Assembly (NCBI RefSeq): GCF_905475395.1
Contig: NC_058337.1
Location: forward strand, 115,686,368 to 115,750,367
Direction of reading: 5' to 3'
From: Chrysoperla carnea
Lineage: Eukaryota; Arthropoda; Insecta; Neuroptera; Chrysopidae
Length of the DNA: 64,000 nucleotides
This document shows, one piece after another, positions 34,701 through 40,961 of this stretch. Under the pieces are notes generated by a model. That model was not told the DNA's origin. It did not search any database and worked only from the letters and a program-made list of their open reading frames with translations. Each line of letters starts with the position of its first letter. Position 1 is the first letter of the stretch. The position numbers and the translations under genes are program-made.

Positions 34701-37351
34701 TGTGCTATTGAATGACTCTAATGGTTTTATGTAGCACAATGAAAATTTTTATCAACGGTTTGCTAATTTAAAAAAAAAAATTCATAAACAGCCTTCAATG
34801 CAATAAAAACATAAATTTTAATAATTCAAAAATTGATTACAATATTATTGTTATTGACGAATGTGTGTTTTCTGCTTTATATGAAAAAAAAAGAGGGGGG
34901 GGGTGGTGAATGATTATTTTCGAACAAAAACAAACAATTTTTCCAAAAATACATATGTATTAAATTTTCAATAAAGTTTTATTCGTATAAATTTTTCAAT
35001 TAGTAATATCAAGGTTAAATCTAAGTTATTTAAACTTATTGTGGTTTTAAACTTATTTTATTTTTAAAACAGTTGTTCAATTCGCATTAAACGAATTCGG
35101 TCATTGCTCGATTTTTGTTGTATTGCTCACAATACGTTGTGAGCATTTTAGTTCGTATGCTTGTTTGTTGGCACCGATCTCTATATTTTGTTAGATAATG
35201 TATATTAAAAGTTATCAAGCCTGACGACCTTCAAACAACTTTTTTTAAACTAAATTGGTGCCAAAATTCACCACCCTTTAAAGAGAATTTCCAATTTTTA
35301 TTACGGATTTTCATAGTTTTTTTATTTAATTTTTTTTTTATTCGAATGTATTTTTTTTTAAATATAAGTTTGTTACCAAAATTGACCAGCAGTAAGAAAA
35401 ATTGTCTTCGGATGATAAAATGTATGAAATAGCTTACAGTTTTTCATATAGAGTTATAAAATTTGAAAATAGGACTTAGCAAATAGACTTTGAATTATTT
35501 AGAAATTAATAATTTTTTTCATTTCAAAAATTAGATTAAAAAAAATTAAAAATAAAATCTAGTGTTTCAGTAAGACAGGAGTCAAAATCTGCACAGGGAT
35601 CCCGAAAAGGCAGTTTTCCATTTTTTCGCCAAGCTTTTCAATTATGCTTGTGAATAACTGACGAACCCTTTTTCGTAATTTCTTTACAAAGAAAAAAGTT
35701 TTTTAGGGAGAAAGTGCAAAAATGCAGTTTCAGTTATATAAAATTTAGGCATGAAAAACTGCCTGTCTTATATAGATTTTTCTATATCTCACTTGGGAAG
35801 ACTTTAGGGATTAAATAGAATCTCATATAAAACAAACCGAAAAAAAACGCGATGTGGTTAAAAAACAGTTTCAATAACGACTTAATTCGCGTAATGCTAC
35901 TAGCTCAAGTGTTTTTAATCGAACTGTTTAAATTGATTTATATACAGGGATACGTAGGATATAAAAAGGTCAATTTTATTTAATCAATACAATATCAATG
36001 AAGTTCTTGTGTGGGCTACTGGGTTAATGAACGCCGCTACTTATTATCATGTAAGACATATCACACGTGTTTCTTAGAAACAACTGACTGAAATTACGCA
36101 GGTGGTAGATATTCTAACATGGTAATTACATGTAACTGCAAATAAATTTTTTTTCTTAAGTTGACTGTATATCAAAAAAAAGTACGTCGGTGTTTTTCCA
36201 ACTTTAATTAGTTATTTTATTAAGGTATTTTTATCGGAGTGAGAAAGAAAGCGATATCTTAGAAATAAAAAAAAATAGTTGTATACAGGGTGTTCTGTAA
36301 TCGATAGTAGAAAAGTCCTCTACTGAATTAAGCATAACAAGACGATTAAAAAAGCTTCTTACTAAATTTCGCTCTGATGAGTACTTTTCGAGATAATTAA
36401 ATAAATCAATAAAATATCAATAAATTTATCCTGTTACAGAACACTTAGGCACAGGCGATTCATCGTATATTACATACATAGTAGGGGAAGGAATGACATA
36501 GACGCAAATTTACAACAACAAAAATTGTAAAATAGTTTAATTAGTCGCAATTAATTATCTCACTTTGTCTGATTATTATGAAAATTGTTACAATTCAGAG
36601 AATTTAGACACTAGCTTTTACAATAAATAAGCCACATCCTGTAGTAGGACAGGAGTTGCAGTTCTTTGAGTTTGGAAATTTGTGAGGACCGCATTTGTTC
36701 AATTGATTCTTGTTCAGAAAAGCTTATAGATAAATATTCCAGATGTTGTCAGAAACCCAATTTTTGTATACCTCTCCTCCCCTCCACAGAAACAGTAAAA
36801 TAACAATTTTTTTGAACCAAGTAAAGCTACTTTAGGTCCCTTGTGATTTTTTTCGTAAAGTACACCGTTTTTGAGATATTGATTGAGATATACATAATCT
36901 CTGTAATAAACCGCTTTTTGCTTGACCAGGTATACTGAATATTACAGAGACACATTCAAGCACTCTACATTCGAGGGTCGATCGTTTCCTACCTTAAAAG
37001 TTCAAGAAAAATATTAAGCAATGTTAATGAATTTTTAACAGAAAGTAGCATTGAATCTCAAGACAAATCCTCTAACCCAACTCGACTGACTCGAATGAAC
37101 AATTTTTTATTTCATTGTAAAAACTAGATACTCAGCTACCGTAGTCTCCAAAAAAGACAGTGTTTTACAGGTTAATCATATTTAGAATTTCTAGTATATT
37201 AATAAACTTTTGTATAATCAATAACAAATTATATTTCATTGATTTTAACATGCAAGATAGTTATATAAATAAAAATTACTTACTATGCGACCGATAGCTG
37301 CATATCGAAGGTGACTAACGTCCCTCGATCTACATGGAATACATACAACAT
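2070..37351 (-). CDS. Atg17: RB1CC1/FIP200 (insect Atg17): scaffold of the Atg1/ULK1 autophagy-initiation complex; 12 coding exons
   Basis: The coding exons in gene order are 37351-37284, 10678-10470, 10408-10120, 9977-9497, 8956-8784, 8178-7992, 7899-7612, 7553-7366, 7059-6372, 4422-3290, 3220-2902 and 2657-2070. All joins are GT-AG and keep phase, giving 4611 nt or 1536 residues plus TAA. The family organises Atg1/ULK1, Atg13 and Atg101 at sites of autophagosome formation and, through the Claw, binds cargo receptors. Visible parts are a ubiquitin-like domain (about 1-85, with GIPVDKQVL and GTDTNPVYLFSK), a helical N-terminal region (about 95-560), an acidic/Ser linker (227-257), a disordered Ser/Thr/Pro region (630-857), a coiled coil (858-1234) and the Claw (about 1274-1362). 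The length is close to human (about 1594) and longer than my recollection of Drosophila Atg17. Two oddities are the 26.6-kb first intron and the tail after the Claw. The identity is firm; the last exon's end and the weak donor after exon 9 are the least certain points. Confidence 0.93.
2902..3220 (-). CDS. Atg17: RB1CC1 coding exon 11: Claw domain, first part
   Basis: It encodes residues 1235-1341. The Claw begins near 1274: VGDRVLVVWDKNFQNYVLL, then SSIFVLNADCIPSLGL and GEIIEKEFCYAKK. This matches the family pattern VGD.VL...D....NYVL / LH...LP.L.L / GK(V/I).EKE(Y/F)C.AKK. Lys1341 aligns with a basic residue of the human receptor-binding pocket (K1569 as I recall). It exits in phase 0 at GTAAAT. 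Confidence 0.96.
3290..4422 (-). CDS. Atg17: RB1CC1 coding exon 10: long coiled coil
   Basis: It encodes residues 858-1234. The sequence is almost entirely heptad-like and charged (for example LLQAWERYQHEAALREREKI and KDKQIEALMLREEALSRECR), as in the FIP200 coiled coil. It is much shorter than the human one. It ends SMGASVAVCPTNIL and leaves in phase 2 at GTAAGT. Confidence 0.94.
4423..6371 (-). other. RB1CC1 intron between exons 9 and 10 (1.95 kb)
   Basis: The intron runs from GTACAT to TTTTTGTAG. It contains a half copy of a dispersed repeat at about 5640-5760. No coding exon is evident inside it. Confidence 0.7.
5640..5765 (-). repeat. Half copy of the palindromic 'GAAACATAGCTAAGA' repeat
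   Basis: CTTGAAACATAGCTAAGA, an ATTAAATTACCTTT segment and AATCGGTTCATCCATTTAGG followed by CTACGATGCCA match the right halves of the palindromes at 18.3-18.9 kb. A similar half in the other orientation lies near 59.7 kb. Confidence 0.6.
6372..7059 (-). CDS. Atg17: RB1CC1 coding exon 9: disordered Ser/Thr/Pro region
   Basis: It encodes residues 628-857. It opens RGFESETDTEEFEKVGQSP, an acidic motif that looks conserved in the family. A low-complexity Thr/Ser/Pro region follows, including ILPPKKPPRAFSR. It ends ELMRQLDDSNTVVALLQ. The donor is CAG/GTACAT, weaker than the others, but it joins in phase 0 to DNLGTSKLEIQNLKDAL, which begins the coiled coil. Another exon or a shifted donor between 4423 and 6371 cannot be excluded. 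Confidence 0.85.
7060..7365 (-). other. RB1CC1 intron between exons 8 and 9
   Basis: It is AT-rich. A minus-strand B-box-like GGGTTCGAGTCC occurs at about 7199-7210 and may be a scrap of a tRNA-derived element. Nothing else is seen. Confidence 0.6.
7366..7553 (-). CDS. Atg17: RB1CC1 coding exon 8
   Basis: It encodes residues 566-627 plus two bases: LSGVKFEERGVGDDRCIEDR and on to LLRPTDSQISGASSHLAHHH. The acceptor follows a T/A-rich tract ending AACAG. The exon leaves in phase 2 with GACAG/GTAAT. No domain is assigned; it links the helical core to the disordered region. Confidence 0.87.
7612..7899 (-). CDS. Atg17: RB1CC1 coding exon 7: end of helical region and Pro-rich turn
   Basis: It encodes residues 470-565, beginning WASDLACHL (compare the family's WA..L). 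A Pro-rich segment at about 512-528 (MPPPYATEPPPLFDCNLP) is followed by SMEDIDMVKEKIPEIAEKI. Both ends are phase 0. The GTG at 7932 is intronic; the real exon starts after TTTTTCAG. Confidence 0.93.
7992..8178 (-). CDS. Atg17: RB1CC1 coding exon 6
   Basis: It encodes residues 407-469: WILTGERQLLECDYKLS, then LDYLLCVLDQIHKAPEMYL and AVIEVVRRRQFSQAFL. The (V)EVVRR(R/K) stretch matches the conserved FIP200 motif EVVRRK. It is entered in phase 2 and left in phase 0 at a GTGAGT donor. Confidence 0.93.
8179..8783 (-). other. RB1CC1 intron between exons 5 and 6 (605 bp)
   Basis: GT-AG intron. A short internal repetition (CTACTACTACCCTC... and CTAGTACCCTCGAAATGCC) at about 8545-8595 is the only structure seen. 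Confidence 0.7.
8784..8956 (-). CDS. Atg17: RB1CC1 coding exon 5
   Basis: It encodes residues 350-406. LPDLCASHRRQLNVMLQNY and the Cys/Lys-rich helix after it align by eye with LPDLC.SH..QL in vertebrate FIP200. The exon leaves in phase 2 at GTAAGT. It is fragmented by stops in other frames and shorter than a typical ORF cut-off, so it would be missed by an ORF scan. Confidence 0.92.
8957..9496 (-). other. RB1CC1 intron between exons 4 and 5 (540 bp)
   Basis: GT-AG intron, AT-rich, with no recognisable internal feature. Confidence 0.7.
9497..9977 (-). CDS. Atg17: RB1CC1 coding exon 4: helical region with acidic/serine insert
   Basis: It encodes residues 189-349. IPVIPALL is followed at about 227-257 by a run of Asp, Glu, Asn and Ser containing seven consecutive Ser. 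The helical pattern then resumes with SLLQWVSMKDSQFTLQQ. The acidic Ser stretch is probably a disordered loop and a possible casein-kinase-type target (inference). The exon ends in phase 0 at GTAAGC. Confidence 0.94.
10120..10408 (-). CDS. Atg17: RB1CC1 coding exon 3: start of the N-terminal helical region
   Basis: It encodes residues 93-188, entered in phase 1 and left in phase 2 at a GTAAGT donor. The peptide is rich in Gln, Arg and His, with strongly helical stretches such as ARAQLAQKFHELSREQHRIC and NLDDLVSEFRKRSDAFLRIH. This is the expected position of the elongated Atg17-like helical scaffold that dimerises and binds Atg13. Confidence 0.93.
10470..10678 (-). CDS. Atg17: RB1CC1 coding exon 2: body of the ubiquitin-like domain
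   Basis: It encodes residues 23-92. The segments GIPVDKQVLMMSGGHCLE and RVCSFGTGTDTNPVYLFSK are the family signature, including the GTDTNP(I/V)(F/Y)LF strand shared with human FIP200. The acceptor AG lies at 10679-10680 and the donor (GTAAAT) at 10468-10469. The GTG at 10677 is an internal Val codon, not a start. Confidence 0.96.
12701..13145. mobile_element. 445-bp inverted-repeat element (MITE) with TA target duplication
   Basis: The left end GTACAGCGGTCAAGGGCGG and the right end CGCTCTTGGCCGCTGTAC are inverted repeats flanked by TA (12699-12700 and 13146-13147). A second inverted pair inside, around TTAAGCAATGCGT and AAGAAAGAGGT (about 12848-12880 and 12985-13012), makes a large hairpin. 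No coding sequence is present. It is probably a nonautonomous Tc1/mariner-type element. Confidence 0.65.
13547..13834. mobile_element. 288-bp MITE with (AT)20 core and 8-bp target duplication
   Basis: About 33-bp inverted ends (GAGTGTAGAGTAAAAGGAGA followed by ATCATCTCT; right copy ending ACACTC) are flanked by GATTGATT at 13539-13546 and 13835-13842. An 8-bp duplication fits hAT- or P-type transposases. GTCCACAAAAAG near 13605 also recurs inverted as TTTATGGACACTTTTT. The apparent frame MNEYIYIYIYIY over it is only the microsatellite. Confidence 0.65.
13685..13724. repeat. (AT)20 microsatellite
   Basis: Forty bases of perfect AT dinucleotide, lying at the centre of the element at 13547-13834. 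Confidence 0.95.
13945..14060 (+). repeat. Dispersed repeat family A, truncated copy
   Basis: TATACCATGTATA... CCCAAGTTTGTAACGCTAAA ...TTTTGGTATAGTGGTTCATAAAAT is shared with the longer copies at 20804 (plus) and 50165-50567 (minus). Confidence 0.7.
17378..17995. mobile_element. About 0.6-kb inverted-repeat element (family with partial copies at 28.4 and 57.3 kb)
   Basis: The left end (AAGGTGTCCCAAGTAATAAC, then CAAGACTTCGACAAGTGGTAG followed by ATAACGATGAAATCATG) is matched in inverse at the right end (CATGATTTTCACGTTATCTACC, then TTTGATGAAGTCCTG). An internal segment near 17840-17895 (AACCAACTTCACTTTTCTGT) recurs inverted at 28460 and 57325. No transposase is seen. Confidence 0.55.
18358..18575. 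repeat. Palindromic repeat, unit 1
   Basis: GTAATTTGATCGAGAGTGTT (from about 18389) and the inverse AACACTCTCGATCAAATTAC (about 18514-18533) flank about 85 bases. The outer parts AACCGATTTTGATT and AATCAAAATCGGTT also pair. A related palindrome lies next to it at 18625-18885. Confidence 0.7.
18625..18885. repeat. Palindromic repeat, unit 2
   Basis: GGTAATTTGATCGAGAGTGT and TCTTAGCTATGTTTCAAG (18672-18709) face CTTGAAACATAGCTAAGA and the TTAAATTACC that follows (18783-18820). The CGGTTCATTCGTTTAGAAGC right end is the conserved outer part. Units 1 and 2 form a tandem pair of hairpins. Confidence 0.7.
20804..21220 (+). repeat. Dispersed repeat family A, long copy with (CCGT)n
   Basis: It starts TATACCATGTATATATG, contains CCCAAGTTTGTAACGCTTAA, a short CCGTCCGTCCGTCCGTCTGT block (about 20940-20958) and GACACGATAACTCAAAAACG. 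The same order occurs inverted at 50165-50567. It is a noncoding interspersed element of unknown class. Confidence 0.7.
22951..23210. mobile_element. 260-bp MITE with 19-bp inverted ends
   Basis: ATGGTAGGTCCACACGATA at the left is the inverse of TATCGTGTGGACCCACCAT at the right, with one mismatch. The interior is noncoding. A target duplication could not be read with certainty, so the class is open. Confidence 0.6.
23515..24460 (+). mobile_element. Helitron-like nonautonomous element, long copy
   Basis: It begins AATGTGAAAGTAAGCATG with a GTTTGTTTGTTTGTTACGCTT segment and ends AAGCCCAGTGAAGCGGGTGG. Both ends match the shorter copy at 32350-32781, which has kept the terminal hairpin and CTAG. 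Here the last bases have diverged. No Rep/helicase frame remains. Confidence 0.5.
24508..24540 (+). repeat. Interstitial insect telomere repeat (TTAGG)n, about 6.5 units
   Basis: Uninterrupted TTAGG units follow TTTAGTT and run into TATTGGCTGTCCA. The sequence just after the array resembles the 3' ends of the non-LTR fragments at 30463 and 48444 (GAGTGGCTGTCC). The array may therefore be a retrotransposon tail rather than a relic of a chromosome end. Confidence 0.9.
25005..25160 (-). mobile_element. tRNA-derived SINE candidate
   Basis: On the minus strand, a tRNA-like head carries a perfect pol III B box, GGTTCGATTCC (plus 25101-25111), inside a 5-bp T-arm stem (GCGGG/CCCGC). It is followed by about 85 bases of unrelated body and an A-rich end (plus GTTTTTTTATTATAT at about 25008). 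The head does not fold as a complete tRNA, so this is a SINE or tRNA pseudogene rather than a functional tRNA. Confidence 0.45.
25483..26001. mobile_element. Fold-back element made of two head-to-head mariner 5' ends
   Basis: A near-perfect palindrome: arms 25483-25722 and 25762-26001 (240 bp each) around a 39-bp centre, flanked by TA at 25481-25482 and 26002-26003. Each arm carries the terminal repeat A(T/C)AGGTTGGCTGATAAGTCC, the mariner leader and the first transposase codons. The plus copy reads MEKKEFRVLIKYCFLKGKNT and on to VEAKTWLDNEFPDS, the mariner N-terminal helix-turn-helix start. The rest of the transposase is absent. Confidence 0.85.
26393..26643. mobile_element. 251-bp MITE with P-element-like ends and 8-bp target duplication
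   Basis: 31-bp inverted ends begin CATGGAGGTTATAAAGAAGG (right copy CATGAAGGTTATAAAGAAGG) and continue AGAACGATCGC, with one mismatch. They are flanked by a perfect GCTTTCAT at 26385-26392 and 26644-26651. Drosophila P elements also have 31-bp ends starting CATG and 8-bp duplications; hAT elements share the 8-bp duplication but usually start CA(G)GG. No coding capacity is present. Confidence 0.75.
28431..28560 (+). repeat. Partial copy of the 17378-17995 element family
   Basis: CAGGTGAAGAATTCTCACTA and GGACAGAAAAGTGAAGTTGG, then GTTGAGTATCGCCATAGAGA, match 57297-57480 and the inverse of 17780-17900. Confidence 0.6.
29925..30150 (+). repeat. Dispersed repeat family B, uninterrupted copy
   Basis: GATATAAGCATTTTAAACTA followed by CTAATTAGAC, ATATACTATG, and then TTCGAAAAATAATTTTTCTC match two blocks at 48340-48433 and 48818-48930 that are separated by a retrotransposon fragment. 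This copy lacks that fragment. Confidence 0.65.
30463..30657 (-). mobile_element. 5'-truncated non-LTR retrotransposon 3' end, with 12-bp target duplication
   Basis: On the plus strand AGGTTAGAGTGGCTGTCCAG... GGCCACTACTTCATGAACCA matches the copy at 48444-48758, which encodes an R1/Jockey-type C-terminus. TAGATTTTCCTT flanks both sides (30451-30462 and 30658-30669). The insertion is in minus orientation and ends with CTAACCT. Confidence 0.75.
31124..31148. repeat. (TG)12 microsatellite
   Basis: Perfect TG dinucleotide run; it causes the CVCVCV stretch in a spurious overlapping frame. Confidence 0.95.
31374..31868 (-). mobile_element. Helitron-like element, copy 1
   Basis: On the minus strand it ends with a GCCC...GGGC hairpin, GGGTAACAG and CTAG, then T, the expected Helitron 3' terminus. 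It also has a second partial hairpin (CCCGCTTTGCGTGGCGTAAA, 25 nt extra) that copy 2 lacks. The other end lies in CTATCTATATAGATC...TATAGAAGA. It is followed directly by copy 2. A near-identical relative lies at 49200. Confidence 0.55.
31869..32349 (-). mobile_element. Helitron-like element, copy 2, directly abutting copy 1
   Basis: ACTAGCTGTTACCCGCCCGC at its plus-strand start is the inverse of the CTAG end. The body is almost identical to copy 1 (for example GAACACCCCCGCAACCCCCC). It ends with an expanded (CTAT)n tract at about 32290-32318 and TCTCCTATATATTTATAGAT. Confidence 0.55.
32350..32781 (+). mobile_element. Helitron-like element, opposite orientation, complete 3' end
   Basis: It begins ATAAATGTGAAAGTAAGGCT. 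It ends with hairpin GCCCA-GTGAAAG-TGGGC (about 32750-32766), then GGGTATCAAG, CTAG and T. Hairpin plus CTAG plus a following T is the Helitron 3' signature. The interior matches 23515-24460 with a deletion. Together with copies 1 and 2 it forms a head-to-head cluster. Confidence 0.55.
34363..34377 (+). repeat. Short TTAGG stretch
   Basis: GGTTAGGTTAGGTT, under three units, without the retrotransposon-like sequence that follows the longer array at 24508. It may be chance or a relic. Confidence 0.5.
36290..36444. repeat. Small inverted-repeat element of the GGGTGTTC type
   Basis: GTGTTCTGTAA at 36290-36300, preceded by ACAGG, is inverted as TTACAGAACAC at 36434-36444. It resembles the ends of the 62161 element but is much shorter. 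Confidence 0.4.
37284..37351 (-). CDS. Atg17: RB1CC1 coding exon 1: start codon and first strand of the ubiquitin-like domain
   Basis: The ATG at 37351 opens MLYVFHVDRGTLVTFDMQLS, which closely matches the N-terminus of Drosophila Atg17 as I know it (MLYVFQVDTG). The exon ends ...GCATA followed by a perfect GTAAGT donor, leaving TA in phase 2. Joined to the T at 10678 it completes a Tyr codon and reads ...SVAYVDKLKEEIER, continuous with the ubiquitin-like fold. The start context has A at -3. A longer open frame on the same strand in another phase covers this exon and hides it. Confidence 0.92.
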
Positions 37352-37478
37352 TGTTGAGGAATTCTTGTTCTATTGTTGCTGAATAATGAATTGTTGAAGG
37401 AATCAAGTACACAACAACGTCAATATTAAATTTGACCTTTGTTGGAATAAAATTAGGAAAACTATTGTACCAACTCAT
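37284..37478 (-). promoter_or_regulatory. Upstream ORF overlapping the RB1CC1 start codon
   Basis: An ATG at 37478, 127 nt upstream of the main ATG and in a different frame, stays open through the donor (65 codons). After splicing to 10678 it reads about 16 more codons to a TGA, so it overlaps the start of the main frame. Its context (C at -3) is weaker than the main ATG (A at -3). Leaky scanning would allow both. The peptide itself is not recognised. Confidence 0.45.
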
Positions 37479-37530
37479 AGGTAACGTTGATTTGCAGTAT
37501 AATACGATGGTTTTACTGCAACTCCTTCCT
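37352..37530 (-). other. 5'UTR part of RB1CC1 exon 1, with splice acceptor at its upstream end
   Basis: Upstream of the ATG at 37351 the exon can be followed to a strong acceptor (a T/A-rich tract ending TTTTGTTGCAG, with AG read from plus bases 37531-37532). At least one noncoding first exon therefore lies to the right. The leader contains an upstream ATG in another frame. Confidence 0.6.
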
Positions 37531-38455
37531 CTGCAACAAAAATAAAAGTTTATTAAAAATTATATGATAAAACGCTGTCAACAATATTATTATTTTATAA
37601 ATTTATTATTTTTGTTCATCAACCATTTTCAGGGACAGTCAAAGTTTTAATAATAATACTTTTCTCACAATATGTGGGAAAGTATACGTAATTGGAAAGT
37701 AATACAAAATTTGAATATTATTCGTACCAGCAGGGGTCGTCCAGATTGACTATTTTCTAATTGTCAAGGGATCTGTATCGTATTTGCATTAACAAGTTTT
37801 AGTAATATTCGAAATCAATATTCAGATATAACGATAGTATGTGGGGTTTGTAGATAGAAATTCGACACCACTTCAATCTGTTTCTTTCAAAATTGTCCAC
37901 TTTTACAAAATAGTTTTAAAGTGTGTAATATACGAAAATTGAGTATGCGATAATGGTTCCATAGTTCTTTAGAAAACCTTTACGCGACATATTTTTTTTA
38001 TCGAGAAAAATCTATCCTATCAATCAAAAAATCTAAGAAACAGCTCCCTGTGAAAATAGCACCCCCAAATGTGAATTTTTATAAAATGCTAATTTTAGGC
38101 GGACAAATGAATCTAATCAGGAATTTTTTAAAATTTCGTACTTGTGGATGCTATTTTCACAGGCCTAGAAATGACCTATATCTCGAGTAAAAACTTTCGG
38201 TTCCCAAAGAACCCCTGCTAGCGTCCGCACTCATTTTATGAATAAACATATTAACATTTTTAATTTTTATTATAGAAATAAGTATCTAATAAAATATTAC
38301 TTATTTTAGCTATAAAAATGCATTTGTTAATGTCAAATCAGATCAGTGGCGGCACATTCAGTTATTGTTTTTATTTATTTGATAATATACATTTAATTAC
38401 TCATATTCAAATATTTTTTATAAGTACGTCACTGTACAGATAGTCATATTTTTAA

Positions 38456-38784
38456 TAATAAAAAAACTTTTAACAAAAAGAAAACCGACTTCAAAAGAAA
38501 AACTTTTCCAAAACAAATTAATATGCACTAAAAAGTAAAAAAATAATTTATAATATAATGTAGTTAAAATTATTGTTTTTTTTGGAGTCGGTGTCAGCCA
38601 AGCTAATGTAGCAAACTGTTCTGTCAGAGTTGTTTCCTTGGGTGACACCGACTCCAAAAATAACCATAATTTTAACAACATTATATTATAAATTATTTTT
38701 TTACTTTTTAGTGCATAATAATTTGTTTTGGAAAAGTTTTTCTTTTGAAGTCGGTTTCCTTTTTGTTAAAAGTTTTTTTTATTT
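38456..38784. mobile_element. Fold-back repeat with 140-bp arms (AACCGACTTCAAAA family)
   Basis: Arms of about 38456-38596 and 38643-38784 are near-perfect inverses (GGAGTCGGTGTCA / TGACACCGACTCC at the centre, AAAACCGACTTCAAAAG / CTTTTGAAGTCGGTTT outside) around a 46-bp loop. Another GAAGTCGGTT occurs at about 39106. The mirror-image frames on both strands are a by-product of the palindrome. Confidence 0.75.
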
Positions 38785-40961
38785 AGTGATTTTTAGTGAA
38801 TCTGAAGTACACTAACTAATTTGTCACTGAAAAAAGAATCATCGAAATCGGTTGGCGTGATATTGAGTTATTCGTCTTCTTGTCGTGCATACTTAATGCT
38901 AATTTAATTCAATTTTTACGGTTTTCTCATAGATGCCGTTGTCAGAACTGGACGAAAATAAAATGGGACCACACGGGAAGCACGAGCTTTCAAATAGATA
39001 AAGAATCATCAAAATCGGTTCACCCAGTCGAAAGTTCTGAGATAACAAACATAATAATAATAAAAAAAAATACAGTCGAATTGATAACCTCCTCCGTTTT
39101 TGTTTGAAGTCGGTTAAAAAGGAAACAAAAATATCTCAAACGTTCTCTGTATCTTTCTATATTCAGACGTCTATTGTAAGAAAACGAAGATTCGATTATT
39201 ATAGTGCAACGAAAATTTCGCAGCATCACCTACTTGACATTCAAGTAGCTTAAGATTCAGTGGAAGATATTCAAAAAAATTGATTCTACTTTCAGTAAAG
39301 TTTGAGTGGGACTAAGTTTTCCAAGTTACGTAAAAATATGGAGAATCCTGGCACTATATATTCTGCGAATAGTTAAATACAAAATTTAGTCAAATTAATT
39401 CTCAGCCAGATCTGTTATATGTCGTGCATTAATCAGAAATTTAACCGATCGTTAAAAAGAACACCCAGAGCGTGACGGTTCATATTAAAATTTTATTGGT
39501 TTTAAGAAATAAATTTAAAAAAAATTAAGTTTAATGTACAATTAAATAGTTTTTTATTGAATTAATATTTTTCGAAGAATAGTTTCCGAGACTGAAAATA
39601 TTTAGGGCCGTGTGTTTTTGACACAATAGAGAACTTGCATGTTTTTTAATTTTATTTTTTTCTAGAGTTTGCTAAAAAACAAAGAAAAATTTTTTTTAAT
39701 TTTTTTTTCATGTAATTCTACAATTGAAAATGGTTTTTCTAAACTATAAACTCTGTTAGGTCTATTTCGTTTTTATAATGACTCTATCTAGATAATAATT
39801 TATTTTCAGAAAACAAATCTTCTATCTAGCGAGACCTTAAATAACAAACTGGGGCCATCGGGAGGCCGTCTTCCAAGTAGTGAACCTATTCTCTAGAGAA
39901 TTTTGTTCAAGTTAGTACAATTTTGGTCTCAGTATCGCATTTACAACTGTTTTGGTTCGTAGGCAGATTTTTGCTGGGGGTCCATTTAACCAGAGTCGAA
40001 CTTAGTTTTTTTCCGACTCTACGCCACGGTTGACACTTCGACCAAAAAATAGTATATAACACATCTAGAGAGCATAAGTACAGAATCTCTCCGATCTCAT
40101 ATTCATTGTCCCCCAAAGCAAACATGAAATCTGAGACAATTTTTACTTGCTCCCGTGGTCTCAGTTCCAACCCGGAACTAAGAGAAAAATGTTTTTGTAT
40201 GTACGAGGAAAAGTTAATTTTTTTTCTGTGGAGGATCTCTGGGGGTATGCGAGACCGCTTGGTCTTGTCTCCAAACGAACAGGATACTTAAATTTAAATT
40301 TGGACAATTTCAACATCAAATTTTGACCACTAGATAGTACAATAAGCAGTCAGTTTTTGATTCAACACATTGACTCTTTTGACTTATCTATATATTTATC
40401 TAGAAAAATTACCAGTTTGACTAGACTATTCAAACAAAAACAAACCATTTTTATAAATCATAGCCAAATGTAGGCCAACTAAATAAAGTTTTTTAGATTG
40501 AAGGCATTTTTTCCCTTTAAAAAAAAAAACACTTTTTTAATCTAAATTAAAATTATGAAACACAACTTTTACAAGAGTGGAAAAAGTTTTTTAATATCAA
40601 ATCGATAATTTCGAAATTTGATACGACGATATTCAATGGAATCAAACAAAAACAATACAACAATTTTGTAATATATTTTTTCAGTGTATTATGTGTTTTA
40701 GATGCTAAAAGCAATTTTTATTGAAGTTATTTTCACGATAATATTACATTTTTAGTATTATGAATCTCACAAAAACCGTTCCAGTCTTCAGAAGAAATTT
40801 CAAAAGGTCCCTCAGTATAATTAATATTTTGCCTAATTTTTAAATATCAGATGGCCACAATAAAGTTTAAAATCGTTAGCCATAAGAATTGAATTTTGAT
40901 TTTTGCAATTTGTTAAAAAATATTGCGATTTACCGAATGGAAAAGCTAAAAAAAATCCAAA

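Larger units (their letters stand above)
10679..37283 (-). other. Giant first coding intron of RB1CC1 (26.6 kb), filled with transposon remnants
   Basis: It is bounded by the GTAAGT donor after 37284 and the acceptor at 10679-10680. It splits the ubiquitin-like domain after 22 codons plus 2 bases. I find no convincing nested gene. The contents are inverted-repeat elements, a fold-back mariner derivative, Helitron-like copies, a non-LTR fragment, a SINE candidate and TTAGG repeats, listed separately. The rest is AT-rich sequence with no assignable feature. Confidence 0.85.

Noticed and set aside
37245..37478. 77-residue minus-strand frame beginning MSWYNSFPNF
   Set aside because: It is the uORF frame read through the splice donor. 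The conserved Atg17 N-terminus lies in a different frame of the same exon.
38418..38815. Two similar frames on opposite strands (…KLFFYFLVH…)
   Set aside because: They are produced by the fold-back arms and have no recognisable domain.
39907..40170. 87-residue minus-strand frame (MELRPREQVKIVSDFMFALG…)
   Set aside because: Less AT-rich than its surroundings and superficially protein-like, but I recognise no domain, find no splice or neighbour support, and a plus-strand frame overlaps it. A protein search could revive it.
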